Shown here in pieces: positions 1 to 11,372 of a stretch of DNA of 64,000 bases. The position numbers were made by a program, and so were the translations under genes. The DNA comes from Actinostola sp. cb2023 (taxonomy: Eukaryota; Cnidaria; Anthozoa; Actiniaria; Actinostolidae), in the NCBI GenBank assembly GCA_033675265.1, contig JAUJYZ010001373.1, positions 231,001-295,000 on the forward strand, read 5' to 3'. The first letter of the stretch is position 1; each line of letters begins with the position of its first letter. The notes under the pieces were generated by a model that ran no database searches, had not been told where the DNA came from, and worked only from the letters and a program-made list of their open reading frames with translations.

Positions 1-59
1 GAAGTCCTTGTAGGAAGACATCTGTACCTTGGTGCACACCAAGGGACACAAATTTACTC

Positions 60-330
60 TGGAGAAATAGAAAGTGGTGTGATAAGATTATATTACTAAC
101 CATTAAATAATATGGACATGATAAAATCAAGGAGGTGGAAATGGTTTGGACATGTAATTTGAGAACATCTGATGATACCAGCAATTACATGGGCACCACC
201 AGGCAAGAAGAGAGGCCGACCTAAGGATACATGAAGAAGGATGGTGGAGAAGGAATGGAATGGCTGCAAGAACTGGATTGAGGTTGAACAAGCAGTGATT
301 AGTGTCCTAAGCAACACTTGGCATTAACAG
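60..330 (+). pseudogene. Decayed 3' end of a LINE (non-LTR retrotransposon) reverse transcriptase
   Basis: The plus-strand translation around 115-330 contains the pattern found at the C-terminal end of many LINE ORF2 proteins: RRWKWFGHVI, then WAPPGKKRGRPKDT, then RRMVEKEWN. Two in-frame stops interrupt it (after FGHVI and after KDT), so it is dead. It lies in the third intron of the minus-strand anoctamin gene. The recognition rests on motif spacing, not on a database search; the upstream boundary is uncertain. Confidence 0.6.
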
Positions 331-646
331 GAAATGGATGGATGATTAAATAATGCAGTGTATATTTCATAAATAAAGATTATACCAGTCTATGTCTAAG
401 TCCCAATACAAAGGGACCTTATGCAATAGCACAAAACATATAGGAAAGCAGCAACATAGACTGTTGAGCCTGATTATCACAGCACATTCATGTATGCATT
501 ATTGACACCTGGGGGAGTGGGGTGAGGGTAATCTCAAAAATGATGTAATATGTGTGTGCAGCAGTTCATCAACATCTTTCTGCTCCTTGCAATTCTACTA
601 TTTAGTACACAGATTGAGACTGATGTTCTCGCATTTAATTTGATAC

Positions 647-3135
647 CTTGTCATATTTCACAGTATTAAGACAACTGTGCACAAGAAATGCTCTTTCTGA
701 TGGTGTAAAGAAAGTTTTCTTGTTTTCAGAGCCTGCATATCTATCAAGCTGATCCAATGAGAATTCCCATGCCTGTAAACAACAACAACAATTATATTGA
801 AGTATACATCTAAGAAAAACAAAAAAAACTTTTTAAAGACATATGTTTCGGCATGACTTACAATATGCCATCATCTGTTTAATGGTACGTTTCAAATATA
901 CATGGGACACACTGTCTTTAAAAAGTTTTATCGTTTATTCTTAAATGAATACAATCAATAGATTTCTGCAATTTTGGAGCAACATCATAAGATAAATGGG
1001 CCTCTACCACCTGCCACGTGACTTTTTAAATTTTCACCGAAGACAAACGAAAATACCATAACTTGAATTAGAAAGAGCATACTAAAAATAGTCAAAGTTG
1101 AAAATTTGAAAAGAATCAAGCAAATAAGAAAAAAGTTAACGGCTTTCAAAGTTTCCCGCTTTGACAAGGATTTGTATGGGTTTTCGCTTGGAAGGCAAGC
1201 TGTTGTTGCCTTCCAACATACATTTCCATCATTCTCGTACCCAGAGCCCGCTCCTCATTTGGTTTGTCGCTGGCTCTGGGAAACCCTGTTGCTCGGTCGT
1301 CAAATTTTGACGACCAAGTCGTCAGAGCGCATGCTCATACTAAAGACCGCTGAGAGCGGGTACTGTGGAAGAGTCTACTGGCTACGTAGTATTTACGTTG
1401 GTTTGAATATTCAAACTAACAAGTACACAAGTTTGTACATTTATCTTCGTGTAGCCGTTTAAAATCCCTTCGACGTTCATCACCGGTTCTTCTCTGGCTG
1501 TTGCGGTAAAGGCTGGACGATAAATACATGTTCTAATATAATCTTGCATGTGAACCTTCCTGTCTTCCGCTTTGTTATTGTTTCTCTTGAATTATAAAAT
1601 ATTCCTTTGAATACTCAAAGCGAGTACGATCGATTGTGTCTGTAGCCGTTACTTTACTTTTATAATTTATGTATTGTTAGATCTCCCTTTACGAATTCAG
1701 ATCAATTTATGTCTACACAGTCACTCTCATTTCCATAGCTTTATAATTCAATAACGGAATACCATTGTATGAAAATACAACCGTCGCTGTCATTCCTTTC
1801 GTTCGCCTTGCAAGTTTGAATCTTTGTTGATCTCATGAACCAATCAAATACGATCAGTCATTGTTGATTTCATCAGCCAATGAAATTCGCTAAAATTTCA
1901 GGGTTTCCCAGAGCCAGCGACAAACCAAATGACGAGCGGGCTCTGGGTACGAGAATGACATTTCCATACAAAAAAGGTAAAGTTTGAATGCCTGTAACTA
2001 TTGTCCTATTTACGTATTTCCCTTCAAACTTTCCACTTTTACTAACTTTAACATGCTCTTTCCAGTTATGATATTTTCGTTTGTCTTCGGTGAAAATTTA
2101 AAAAGTCATGTGACAGGTGGTAGAAGAAGCTCATTGGTTATAAATAACCACTTGTGTGATAAAGGATTTATCATCACGAGTCAAGGCCACGAGGGCTGCA
2201 ACCTATACAAATAATATTTTACTAAATAATATAAGTTGTAAAATTCCTAAATGCATCATTCTAGAAAACTGTATGGTGAGTATATTTTTGCCATGTTGCA
2301 TTTTCGGCAGTGTTATAACAACTTGTCATGGTAATTTAACAAACCCAACACAATAGAGTCGTTTTCATATGAGTGGGAAAGTTATCGCACCATCTGCACC
2401 ACGCCTTGCTGTGTCACGGTACCGTAGGTTTTCCACTCATATGATCTGCAAACCACTCATATGAAATAAAACCACTATTAGATGAGATGCATCTGCACGC
2501 TTTTTTGTTGGTTTATTAGTGTCACGGTATGTATTACACTTAAATGAAAACCACTAACAAGCTTTTTGATAATGATTTCAATATGAATTACCTGCACAGT
2601 TCAGTAAGGAAAAACATGGTTGCCATAGAAACTCACTCCTTTAACTCATTTTATGCAAATAAAAACGCTCATGTTTGAATCACGCAGTAATTTCATAGTG
2701 AATGTCTAGAAAATACATAGTGAAAATGAAGTAGTATTTTTTAATTCTACAGTTCTCTACAATGTAGTTTCAACATTCATTCTTACCCCAGACTTATCAG
2801 CTCTTTCTTTCTCCAAACCTAACTCCTCTGCCTTAAAAAACGAAGAGAAAACATCGTACTTATTAAAAAGGATCTCTATTTTATGAAGAAAACTTGCAGT
2901 ATATTACTCAAAACTCGTGTAATGTTCTTTTGCAATTATTATACTTCGCACACACCTTCAAGGCTAGTACATCAAATGATGCCCTAACACTCAGCAATGT
3001 TTGTCCTTCGAGGTCGTCTTGATTTACCTCAAGATTCGCTCTTCTTAGGCAATCAACAATATAGCCTTTTATCTCATCTGATTTACACTTTTCAGAGAAA
3101 TTAAGAACAAAATCCCAACCTTCTACAGGTTCCAT
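647..3135 (-). CDS. Anoctamin (TMEM16) family protein, 5' three exons; gene continues beyond the left edge
   Basis: Three minus-strand exons join in phase 0: 2956-3135 (60 codons), 2787-2831 (15 codons) and 647-772 (42 codons), each with GT-AG borders. The peptide starts MEPVEGWDFVLNF, continues RASFDVLALK|AEELGLEKERADKSG and then KTFFTPSERAFLVHSCL. These match the anoctamin cytoplasmic N-terminal dimerisation region, where an AExLGLxK helix and an FFTxxER segment precede the ten membrane helices. ANO8/ANO10-type members look closest, from memory of the family. Anoctamins are calcium-activated chloride channels or phospholipid scramblases; which applies here cannot be told because the membrane part lies outside the window. 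The frame is open upstream of the chosen ATG to 3219, so an earlier start is possible. The 2 kb intron between exons 2 and 3 holds a nested foldback element. Confidence 0.7.
985..2130. mobile_element. Nested foldback (MITE-like) elements in the anoctamin intron
   Basis: Outer arms: sequence near 1000-1100 (cacgtgactttttaaatttt..., gaagacaaacgaaaatacc) recurs inverted near 2040-2130. Inner arms: gtacccagagcccgctcct at 1239 to the aaaccctg near 1290 is mirrored at about 1906-1955 (cagggtttcccagagccagc ... gggctctgggtac). The inner spacer has no transposase-like ORF. The arrangement suggests one non-autonomous element inserted into another. Boundaries are approximate and no target-site duplication was assigned. 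Confidence 0.6.
2354..2480. repeat. Short foldback element, tagagtcgttt family
   Basis: Starts tagagtcgttttcatatgag and contains inverted ccactcatatga copies, ending in a weaker mirror of the start. The same terminal motif opens a better preserved copy at 45161-45376, and a partial relative lies at about 36750-36890. No coding capacity. Confidence 0.5.
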
Positions 3136-3242
3136 CTTGCAGCTCACGCGGGAAGCAGTGCATAAGTAACCGCTCCTTGTTGTTAACGTCACGCAATGAT
3201 TCGCAACTGTGCGTGACATGCTCTCTGCAAAGGCATTTTTAG

Positions 3243-3243
<1 letters not shown>

Positions 3244-3330
<87 letters not shown>
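3244..3330. repeat. Poly-G tract (87 nt, one C at 3291)
   Basis: An almost pure G run about 110 bp upstream of the chosen anoctamin ATG (minus strand), so poly-C on the sense strand of that gene. Such a tract can form G-quadruplexes, and its true length is likely to be misjudged by sequencing. Confidence 0.9.
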
Positions 3331-3331
<1 letters not shown>

Positions 3332-3646
3332 GAGGTTCCATTTCTTTCGTTAATATTTCAAAATAAACGTATTATCAACATGTACTTGTCACGGATGGAA
3401 ATCGGCTTTAGACTATCAATCATGTAATAGGATTTCCGCCTAATCAGACGCCCCAAGTCCCCAACCCATTGGTCATTTTTGCTTAAAAATTCATGCTCCG
3501 CATTTGTTTTCATGATCATACATGCATGAGATCATACAGTCTCCCTCTCGTTATTGGACCGCTCCGTCATAGGTCAATTTTCCCTAATTCCATCTGACAA
3601 GTAACGAAGGTGGAGCAGTTTGTGAGGGGCGATCACTACTTACATA

Positions 3647-3809
3647 CCTGCGAGCAGAGGTTCCTTTTCGTCTTTCTATTTTCAAATCTTTTACTTTTGC
3701 TGAACGGCTTTTTGTTTTGTTTTGGTAAAAGCCAAAACAAAAAGCCGATACAGCAAAAGTAAAAGACTCAGTGAAAATAGAGAGACGAAAAGGAACCTCT
3801 GCTCGCAGG
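3647..3809. mobile_element. Near-perfect hairpin element (about 75 bp arms)
   Basis: cctgcgagcagagg at 3647 is mirrored by cctctgctcgcagg ending at 3809. The arms pair almost throughout to a centre near 3728, with a small asymmetry around the aaagccgttcagc segment. It is a non-coding, MITE-like foldback. Confidence 0.7.
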
Positions 3810-5083
3810 GTACTACACACATGGGTGGACTATCACGTATGGTTCTCACTTTCCTTCCTAGTCCTTCCCCACTGCATCATTTCTAATCTTGTCTGTTTGA
3901 TACTGTTATTATCCATTATACTAGTTTTTTATATAATTTGTATCGTTATTCATACGTTTGTACATGAAGTGAAAATGGATTAAATTAAATTTAAATTAAA
4001 TTAGCCGATATATAATTCACTCTATCAGTTTTAGAATTGTCAGAATTTTGTTTTTGAAGATGAAAGGGGTATAATATTCTAACTGGTATATTCCCGGATG
4101 GGGAGGGGAGAGGACGGGGTCACTGGATCACCAGTACACAGAGACACCTGCTAGGCAACGGCTTGCTTCATGTGTTACATTCAGTCAACGATCCTTTCTA
4201 TTTGTTAGTTCTCTGATGTAGCAATGAATCTGTTAATAGTTACACTTTCCCCTCCATACTCAGGTGTGTGGTGAATCAAGAATTCAATTGAGTTAGTAAT
4301 GTTAAACTTTCCTTGTGGGTTCAGTAACTGTACGCACCTCTCTAATTATAGGCATTGAGTATATAATTTATATAGCATTTAGAATTTTATATACATAGTT
4401 TTATTTTTATTTTCATTGTTTTGTACACGACCCCACAAGCTTTTCAGCTTTAATTTTAATCGTGTATAAATAAAGTTATTGTATTGTATTGTATAAAGAC
4501 GCAAATCCCAACATCTGTTTTTATAATTATTATTCCTTTCCACGCGCTCACATTCATGAATGTATGAAAAATAAATCTTGGTCGTTGGTATGTTTATATA
4601 AACCTGGTTTCAGTGGAGCCAGTACGCCAGGCACATCTAATGTAAATGTTATCAGAAATTGGACATGTCTCTTATGACTCTTATAAGTTTGAGTTTTCTT
4701 TTCATTGACTTTAGTTAAATTTCCACGCTTTTTTACTGAAGAAATTAAGCCTTTAATCTCCATTTCATGGTTTTAAACACACGTATACTCTACACGTACT
4801 GATTTACATCGTAATTAAATGTCAAAGTGTCTAGAATTTTAAAAACTAAAATATAATTCTTTGAGATTTCTTCGACAGCTTGCTGTTCGTTGCTCAGTAA
4901 ATGATTAATGTTGAGAAGCAGACGAGTTACAGTGAAAAAATCATAAAATCATTCCATCGTTTTAGAAGCATTATGAATATGACAAATTCTTCTCATCGCA
5001 ATATTACTGAAAAAGAGGTGAAATAATTTCCCATTGAGAAAATTGAAAATGGTTTCAAAATATACTACAAATATGTGATTATT
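3810..5083. other. Gene-free spacer, possible LINE/SINE tails
   Basis: No exon was found. Two A/T-rich stretches end in short-unit tails: taaattaaatttaaatt near 3980 and attgtattgtattgt near 4485. The latter is preceded by a cacgaccccacaagcttt-type 3' UTR motif common at LINE 3' ends. The assignment is tentative. Confidence 0.3.
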
Positions 5084-6175
5084 TTACAATTCCTTGTGTT
5101 CCTCTTCTGTGTCAGACTTCAGATTCAAACCAAACCAAACGACGATGAGTATATTAGCTACCGACACTACAATCATCATCACTAGACTTGTACTCGAGAG
5201 GAAACTGCCTCCCAGATGTTCCAAAGAAGGACGTCGGTGATGCATTTCAATAGCCATCGCGGTGAATTGATCTGAAACACCTAGCGCGGTGAACACATGA
5301 AGGAAATTATGGCTATGTCCCACAATGTCAAACACGCCAGGGATTAACCTCTCTGGCATTCGTGTTGTGTTGGCTAGCGCAGCAATCAAGTAGAACAGAG
5401 TATGCCTCTTGAAGTACGACCAAGCCAGAGGGTCGATAGATGAAATGCCTTCAACAGCTACTCGGTATAGATACGGGGAACAATTAAAAAAGAACGCTAA
5501 AACAAAACAGCCCGTTCTTATGACGTACTTTAGTTTAGGCCATCGGTGTCTCGACGCGCAGCAAAAATACGTGGAGATAAAAGATACGAGGATCGATCCT
5601 GCGACGTAGATTCCTGGGGAAAAGAAGCTACGGCCTATGTGGTTGTCTCCTTCGGGAAAGGGACGACCATACGAGTAGAATGCCATTCCAGCGCCAACAC
5701 TATAAACACTGATAGCGCAGTAGTCACAAAAGAAGCACACATGTCTCGTTCTTGGGGACATCGAATTGAACAGATGAGCTCCTGAACTCATGAGTAAAAA
5801 GCCACAGATTCCCACAGCAAACGACAGAAGAGGATAGGTATACGGGTCAAAGGGCTCGCGGCCGGTGAATAGCGCTTTGAAACGCACAACAAACAAAAGG
5901 AACGGAATGAAGTGTGTCCAAAAGTTCACGGTCTCATTGCGGGCCATAAATACACTCTTGATGCATTGGAAGGCAGAAGTATAAGGTTTTCTGTACCCGC
6001 TCGTGATGTACTGTTCACGAAATTGACACGGGACCTCGTCCCACCGTAATGCCCGACATACGTTTGGCTGACATTTCCCTTGCTTTTCCTGTAGACTTTT
6101 CTCTTCAAAATCATTATCATCGCTGTACGACCCTTTGCGTTTGGTCTGAACACTTCCATTGCTAATCTTGTCCAT
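5084..6175 (-). CDS. PAQR family receptor, class II (membrane progestin receptor-like), single exon
   Basis: 363 aa, intronless. After a 45-residue polar N-terminus comes EVPCQFREQYITSGYRKP (47-64) and then NETVNFWTHFIPFLL (80-94), the entry to the seven-helix core typical of membrane progestin receptors (PAQR5-9). The zinc-site residues of the family are present: H134 in SSGAHLFNS, D151 in FFCDYCAIS, and H289/H293 in GHSHNFLH (286-293). Hydrophobic segments cover roughly 87-98, 115-137, 144-166, 188-207, 218-238, 256-270 and 328-350. Family members sit in the plasma or internal membranes and couple steroid or other ligands to G-protein-like or ceramidase-linked signalling; the ligand here is unknown. 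The ATG at 6175 is used because it begins the continuous ORF. The 45 bp minisatellite starts about 320 bp upstream, so promoter space is short. Confidence 0.9.
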   Translation of the reverse strand: MDKISNGSVQTKRKGSYSDDNDFEEKSLQEKQGKCQPNVCRALRWDEVPCQFREQYITSGYRKPYTSAFQCIKSVFMARNETVNFWTHFIPFLLFVVRFKALFTGREPFDPYTYPLLSFAVGICGFLLMSSGAHLFNSMSPRTRHVCFFCDYCAISVYSVGAGMAFYSYGRPFPEGDNHIGRSFFSPGIYVAGSILVSFISTYFCCASRHRWPKLKYVIRTGCFVLAFFFNCSPYLYRVAVEGISSIDPLAWSYFKRHTLFYLIAALANTTRMPERLIPGVFDIVGHSHNFLHVFTALGVSDQFTAMAIEMHHRRPSLEHLGGSFLSSTSLVMMIVVSVANILIVVWFGLNLKSDTEEEHKEL

Positions 6176-6498
6176 TTCAGAATCGTTCTCTTCAAAAAGT
6201 CGTGCTAGATACTACCCAAAAACGAGCTCCACTTTCAAAGACTTCTAACGTAATAAACGGGAAATGTTTGACAGGTGTATAGCGACCGATCACCGGCCTA
6301 ATATATACAAATAAATCTCCAGGGCACACGGCCACCAGTCAATAGTCAGCAGGTTTCGCTTTAGAATCGATTTGATTGGGGAATACCAAAGATCAACATC
6401 AATAGCGTGCTGAGAACAGATTTTTAAAAAAGAAAAGAAAATACAACGCAATAGGCCAAAGGATCTAAACGTCGGCACTAATGTATTAATTTCTAAAC
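6176..6498. other. Presumed promoter/5' UTR side of the PAQR gene
   Basis: Unique-looking sequence between the PAQR start codon and the minisatellite. No clear TATA box or other element was identified. Confidence 0.3.
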
Positions 6499-9400
6499 AG
6501 CGGCTAAACTAGCAGAGACTGCGTCGGTGTATAGACAGGGACTAGCGGTTAAACTAGTAGAGACTGCGTCGGTGTATAGACAGGGACTAGCGGTTAAACT
6601 AGTAGAGAGACTGCGTCGGTGTATATAGACAGGGACTAGCGGTTAAACTAGTAGAGACTGCGTCGGTGTATAGACAGGTACTAGCGGTTAAACTAGTAGA
6701 GACTGCGTCGGTGTATAGGCAGGGACTAGTGGTTAAACTAGTAGAGACTGCGTCGGTGTATAGACAGGTACTAGCGGTTAAACTAGTAGAGACTGCGTCG
6801 GTGTATAGACAGGGACTAGTGGTTAAACTAGTAGAGATTGCGTCGGTGTTTAGACAGGGACTAGTGGTTAAACTAGTAGAGACTGCGTCGGTGTATAGAC
6901 AGGGACTAGCGGTTAAACTAGTAGAGAGACTGCGTCGGTGTATATAGACAGGGACTAGCGGTTAAACTAGTAGAGACTGCGTCGGTGTATAGACAGGTAC
7001 TAGCGGTTAAACTAGTAGAGACTGCGTCGGTGTATAGACAGGGACTAGTGGTTAAACTAGTAGAGATTGCGTCGGTGTTTAGACAGGGACTAGTGGTTAA
7101 ACTAGTAGAGACTGCGTCGGTGTATAGACGGGGACTAGCGGTTAAACTAGCAGAGACTGCGTCGGTGTATAGACAGGGACTAGCGGTTAAACTAGTAGAG
7201 ACTGCGTCGGTGTATAGACAGGGACTAGCGGTTAAACTAGCAGAGACTGCGTCGGTGTATAGACAGGGACTAGCGGTTAAACTAGTAGAGACTGCGTCAG
7301 TGTATAGACAGGAACTAGCGGTTAAACTAGCAGAGACTGCGTCGGTGTATAGACAGGGACTAGCGGTTAAACTAGCAGAGACTGCGTCGGTGTATAGACA
7401 GGACTAGCGGTTAAACTAGTAGAGACTGCGTCGGTGTATGGACAGGGACTAGCAGTTAAACTAGTAGAGACTGCGTCGGTGTATAGACAGGGACTAGCGG
7501 TTAAACTAGTAGAGACTGCGTCGGTGTATAGACATGGACTAGCGCCGGTTAAACTAGTAGAGATTGCGTCGTTGTATAGACAGGGACTAGCGCCGGGTTA
7601 AACTAGTAGAGACTGCGTCGGTGTATAGACATGGACTAGCGCCGGGTTAAACTAGTAGAGATTGCGTCGTTGTATAGACAGGGACTAGCGCCGGGTTAAA
7701 CTAGTAGAGATTGCGTCGGTGTATAGACAGGGACTAGCGGTTAAACTAGTAGAGATTGCGTCGGTGTATGGATAGGGACTAGCGGTTAAACTAGTAGAGA
7801 TTGCGTCGGTGTATAGACAGGGACTAGCGCCGGGTTAAACTAGTAGAGATTGCGTCGGTGTATAGACAGGGACTAGCGGTTAAACTAGTAGAGATTGCGT
7901 CGGTGTATGGATAGGGACTAGCGGTTAAACTAGTAGAGATTGCGTCGGTGTATAGACAGGGACTAGCGCCGGGTCAAACTAGTAGAGACTGCGTCGGTGT
8001 TTAGACAGGGACTAGTGGTTAAATAGTAGAGACTGCGTCGGTGAATAGACAGGGACTAGTGGTTAAACTAGTAGAGACTGCGTCGGTGTATAGACAGGGA
8101 CTAGCGGTTAAATTAGTAGAGACTGCGTCGGTGTATAGACAGGGACTAGTGGTTAAACTAGTAGAGACTGCGTCGGTGTATAGACAGGGACTAGCGGTTA
8201 AACTAGTAGAGACTGCGTCGGTGTATAGACAGGGACTAGCGGTTAAACTAGTAGAGACTGCGTCGGTGTATAGACAGGGACTAGCGGTTAAACTAGTAGA
8301 GAGACTGCGTCGGTGTATAGACAGGAACTAGCGGTTAAACTAGCAGAGACTGCGTCGGTGTATAGACAGGGACTAGCGGTTAAACTAGCAGAGACTGCAT
8401 CGGTGTATAGACAGGACTAGCGGTTAAACTAGTAGAGACTGTATTGGTGTATGTATAGACAGGGACTAGCGGTTAAACTAGTAGAGACTGCGTCGGTGTA
8501 TGGACAGGGACTAGCGGTTAAACAAGTAGAGACTGCGTCGGTGTATGGACAGGGTATAGCGCCGGGTTAAACTAGCAGAGACTGCGTCGGTGTATAGACA
8601 GGGACTAGCAGTTAAACTAGTAGAGACTGCGTCGGTGTATAGACAGGGACTAGCGGTTAAACTAGTAGAGACTGCGTCGGTGTATAGACATGGACTAGCG
8701 CCGGGTTAAACTAGTAGAGATTGCGTCGTTGTATAGACAGGGACTAGCGCCGGGTTAAACTAGTAGAGACTGCGTCGGTGTATAGACATGGACTAGCGCC
8801 GGGTTAAACTAGTAGAGATTGCGTTGTTGTATAGACAGGGACTAGCGCCGGGTTAAACTAGTAGAGACTGCGTCAGTGTATAGACAGGAACTAGCGGTTA
8901 AACTAGCAGAGACTGCGTCGGTGTATAGACAGGGACTAGCGGTTAAACTAGCAGAGACTGCATCGGTGTATAGACAGGACTAGCGGTTAAACTAGTAGAG
9001 ACTGTATTGGTGTATGTATAGACAGGGACTAGCGGTTAAACTAGTAGAGACTGCGTCGGTGTATGGACAGGGACTAGCGGTTAAACAAGTAGAGACTGCG
9101 TCGGTGTATGGACAGGGTATAGCGCCGGGTTAAACTAGCAGAGACTGCGTCGGTGTATAGACAGGGACTAGCAGTTAAACTAGTAGAGACTGCGTCGGTG
9201 TATAGACAGGGACTAGCGGTTAAACTAGTAGAGACTGCATCGGTGTATAGACATGAGCCGGGTTAAACTAGTAGAGACTGCGTCGGTGTATAGACATGGA
9301 CTAGCGCCGGGTTAAACTAGTAGAGATTGCGTTGTTGTATAGACAGGGACTAGCGCCGGGTTAAACTAGTAGAGACTGCGTCAGTGTATAGACAGGAACT

Positions 9401-11107
9401 AGCGGTTAAACTAGCAGAGACTGCGTCGGTGTATAGACAGGGACTAGCGGTTAAACTAGCAGAGACTGCATCGGTGTATAGACAGGACTAGCGGTTAAAC
9501 TAGTAGAGACTGTATTGGTGTATGTATAGACAGGGACTAGCGGTTAAACTAGTAGAGACTGCGTCGGTGTATGGACAGGGACTAGCGGTTAAACAAGTAA
9601 TAATAATAATAATAATAATAATCAATTTATATAGCGCTATTTCTAATTTATCCAATAGCGCTTTACAATAAAAATAATAATAAAAATAAAAATAAAAATA
9701 TAATAATAATACTTATTGCTAAATAAAAGAAAATACTATATACATGCCTAAATGTATACGATTAACAATTTAAAAAATGGTATTAAAAGTGTTTTTAAAA
9801 AGAAATGTCTTAATTCTATTCTTAAAAATATTTAAAGTTTTGCATTCCCTAATGTCATTGGGCAGTTCGTTCCATAGTTTTGGGGCCATGAATGAGAACG
9901 ATCTCTGTCCATAAGTCTTTAAGTTGCACTTAAAGTAGAGACTGCGTCGGTGTATGGACAGGGTATAGCGCCGGGTTAAACTAGCAGAGACTGCGTCGGT
10001 GTATAGACAGGGACTAGCAGTTAAACTAGTAGAGACTGCGTCGGTGTATAGACAGGGACTAGCGGTTAAACTAGTAGAGACTGCATCGGTGTATAGACAT
10101 GGACTAGCGCCGGGTTAAACTAGTAGAGATTGCGTCGTTGTATAGACAGGGACTAGCGCCGGGTTAAACTAGTAGAGACTGCGTCGGTGTATAGACATGG
10201 ACTAGCGCCGGGTTAAACTAGTAGAGATTGCGTCGTTGTATAGACAGGGACTAGCGCCGGGTTAAACTAGTAGAGATTGCGTCGGTGTATAGACAGGGAC
10301 TAGCGGTTAAACTAGTAGAGATTGCGTCGGTGTATGGATAGGGACTAGCGGTTAAACTAGTAGAGATTGCGTCGGTGTATAGACAGGGACTAGCGCCGGG
10401 TCAAACTAGTAGAGACTGCGTCGGTGTTTAGACAGGGACTAGCAGTTAAATAGTAGAGACTGCGTCGGTGAATAGACAGGGACTAGTGGTTGAACTAGTA
10501 GAGACTGCGTCGGTGTATAGACAGGGACTAGCGGTTAAATTAGTAGAGACTGCGTCGGTGTATAGACAGGGACTAGCGGTTAAACTAGTAGAGACTGCGT
10601 CGGTGTATGGACAGACACTAGCGGTTAAACTAGTAGAGACTGCGTCGGTGTATGGACAGGGACTAGCAGTTAAATCAGTAGACTGCGTCGGTGTATGGAC
10701 AGGGACTAGCGGTTAAACTCAACTAGAGACTGCGTTGGTGCATAGACATGGACTAGCGGTTAAACCAGTAGAGACTGCGTCGGTGTATAGACAGGGACTA
10801 GCGCCGGGTTAAACTAGTAGAGACTGCGTCGGTGTATAGACAGGGACTAGCGGTTAAACTAGCAGAGACTGCGTCGGTGTATAGACAGGGACTAGCGGTT
10901 AAACTAGTAGAGACTGCGTCGGTGTATAGACAGGGACTAGCGGTTAAACTAGCAGAGACTGCGTCGGTGTATAGACAGGGACTAGCGGTTAAACTAGCAG
11001 AGACTGCGTCGGTGTATAGACAGGGACTAGCGGTTAAACTAGTAGAGACTGCGTCGGTGTATAGACAGGAACTAGCGGTTAAACTAGCAGAGACTGCGTC
11101 GGTGTAT
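6499..11107. repeat. 45 bp minisatellite, about 95 copies, with higher-order structure
   Basis: The unit reads gagactgcgtcggtgtatag + acagggactagcggttaaac + tagta (45 bp, 15 codons). Variants carry an extra ccg (gcgccgggtt), t-for-c substitutions, or short indels. Blocks of variants recur in order: for example the gtattggtgtatgtatag variant reappears near 8446, 9003 and 9508, showing duplication of about 0.5 kb multi-unit blocks. Because 45 is a multiple of 3 and the unit lacks stops in one frame per strand, long repeated ORFs appear (plus ETASVYRQGLAVKLV, minus YTDAVSASLTASPCL); these are probably not genes. A LINE fragment interrupts the array at 9600-9932. Confidence 0.95.
9600..9932 (-). 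mobile_element. 5'-truncated LINE inserted in the minisatellite
   Basis: On the minus strand the element begins with the last 55 codons of a reverse transcriptase ORF: YGQRSFSFMAPKLWNELP, then FKNRIKTFLF, with the stop at 9770-9772. This is the usual C-terminal end of CR1/L2/jockey-like LINEs. It is followed by an A/T-rich 3' UTR containing a tatagcgctatt motif and ends in a TTA-repeat tail (plus-strand taataataa at 9600). The 5 bp aagta flanks both sides (9595-9599 and 9933-9937) and occurs once in the uninterrupted repeat unit, so it is the likely target-site duplication. Confidence 0.85.
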
Positions 11108-11372
11108 ATGTGTAGAGTTTTGCTTAGAGAGATCATTTATTTCGATAAACACCAACATTTTCCTCTGACTACATAAAACTTAGCTGATTTACTGCTTACC
11201 CATACATCCTAGCGGTCTCTGCTTCAATGTTCTATGATTTTGAACCCGACAACGATTCTTCAATTTAGTGTATACCGGTATTGTTTATATATGGCATTAT
11301 TATTAGAGTTGGCACTGCACTAAACATCAGCTTGGTTTTTCACTGTTTGTAATCCATGAACTAGTGCTACCT
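11108..11372. other. 3' flank of the kinase-Rab gene
   Basis: The presumed 3' UTR of the minus-strand gene lies here. No exact AATAAA was found near the stop codon. Nothing else was recognised. Confidence 0.3.

Noticed and set aside
6666..8331. ETASVYRQGLAVKLV repeat proteins
   Set aside because: The frame exists only because the unit is 45 bp; indels break it often and the opposite strand is equally open.
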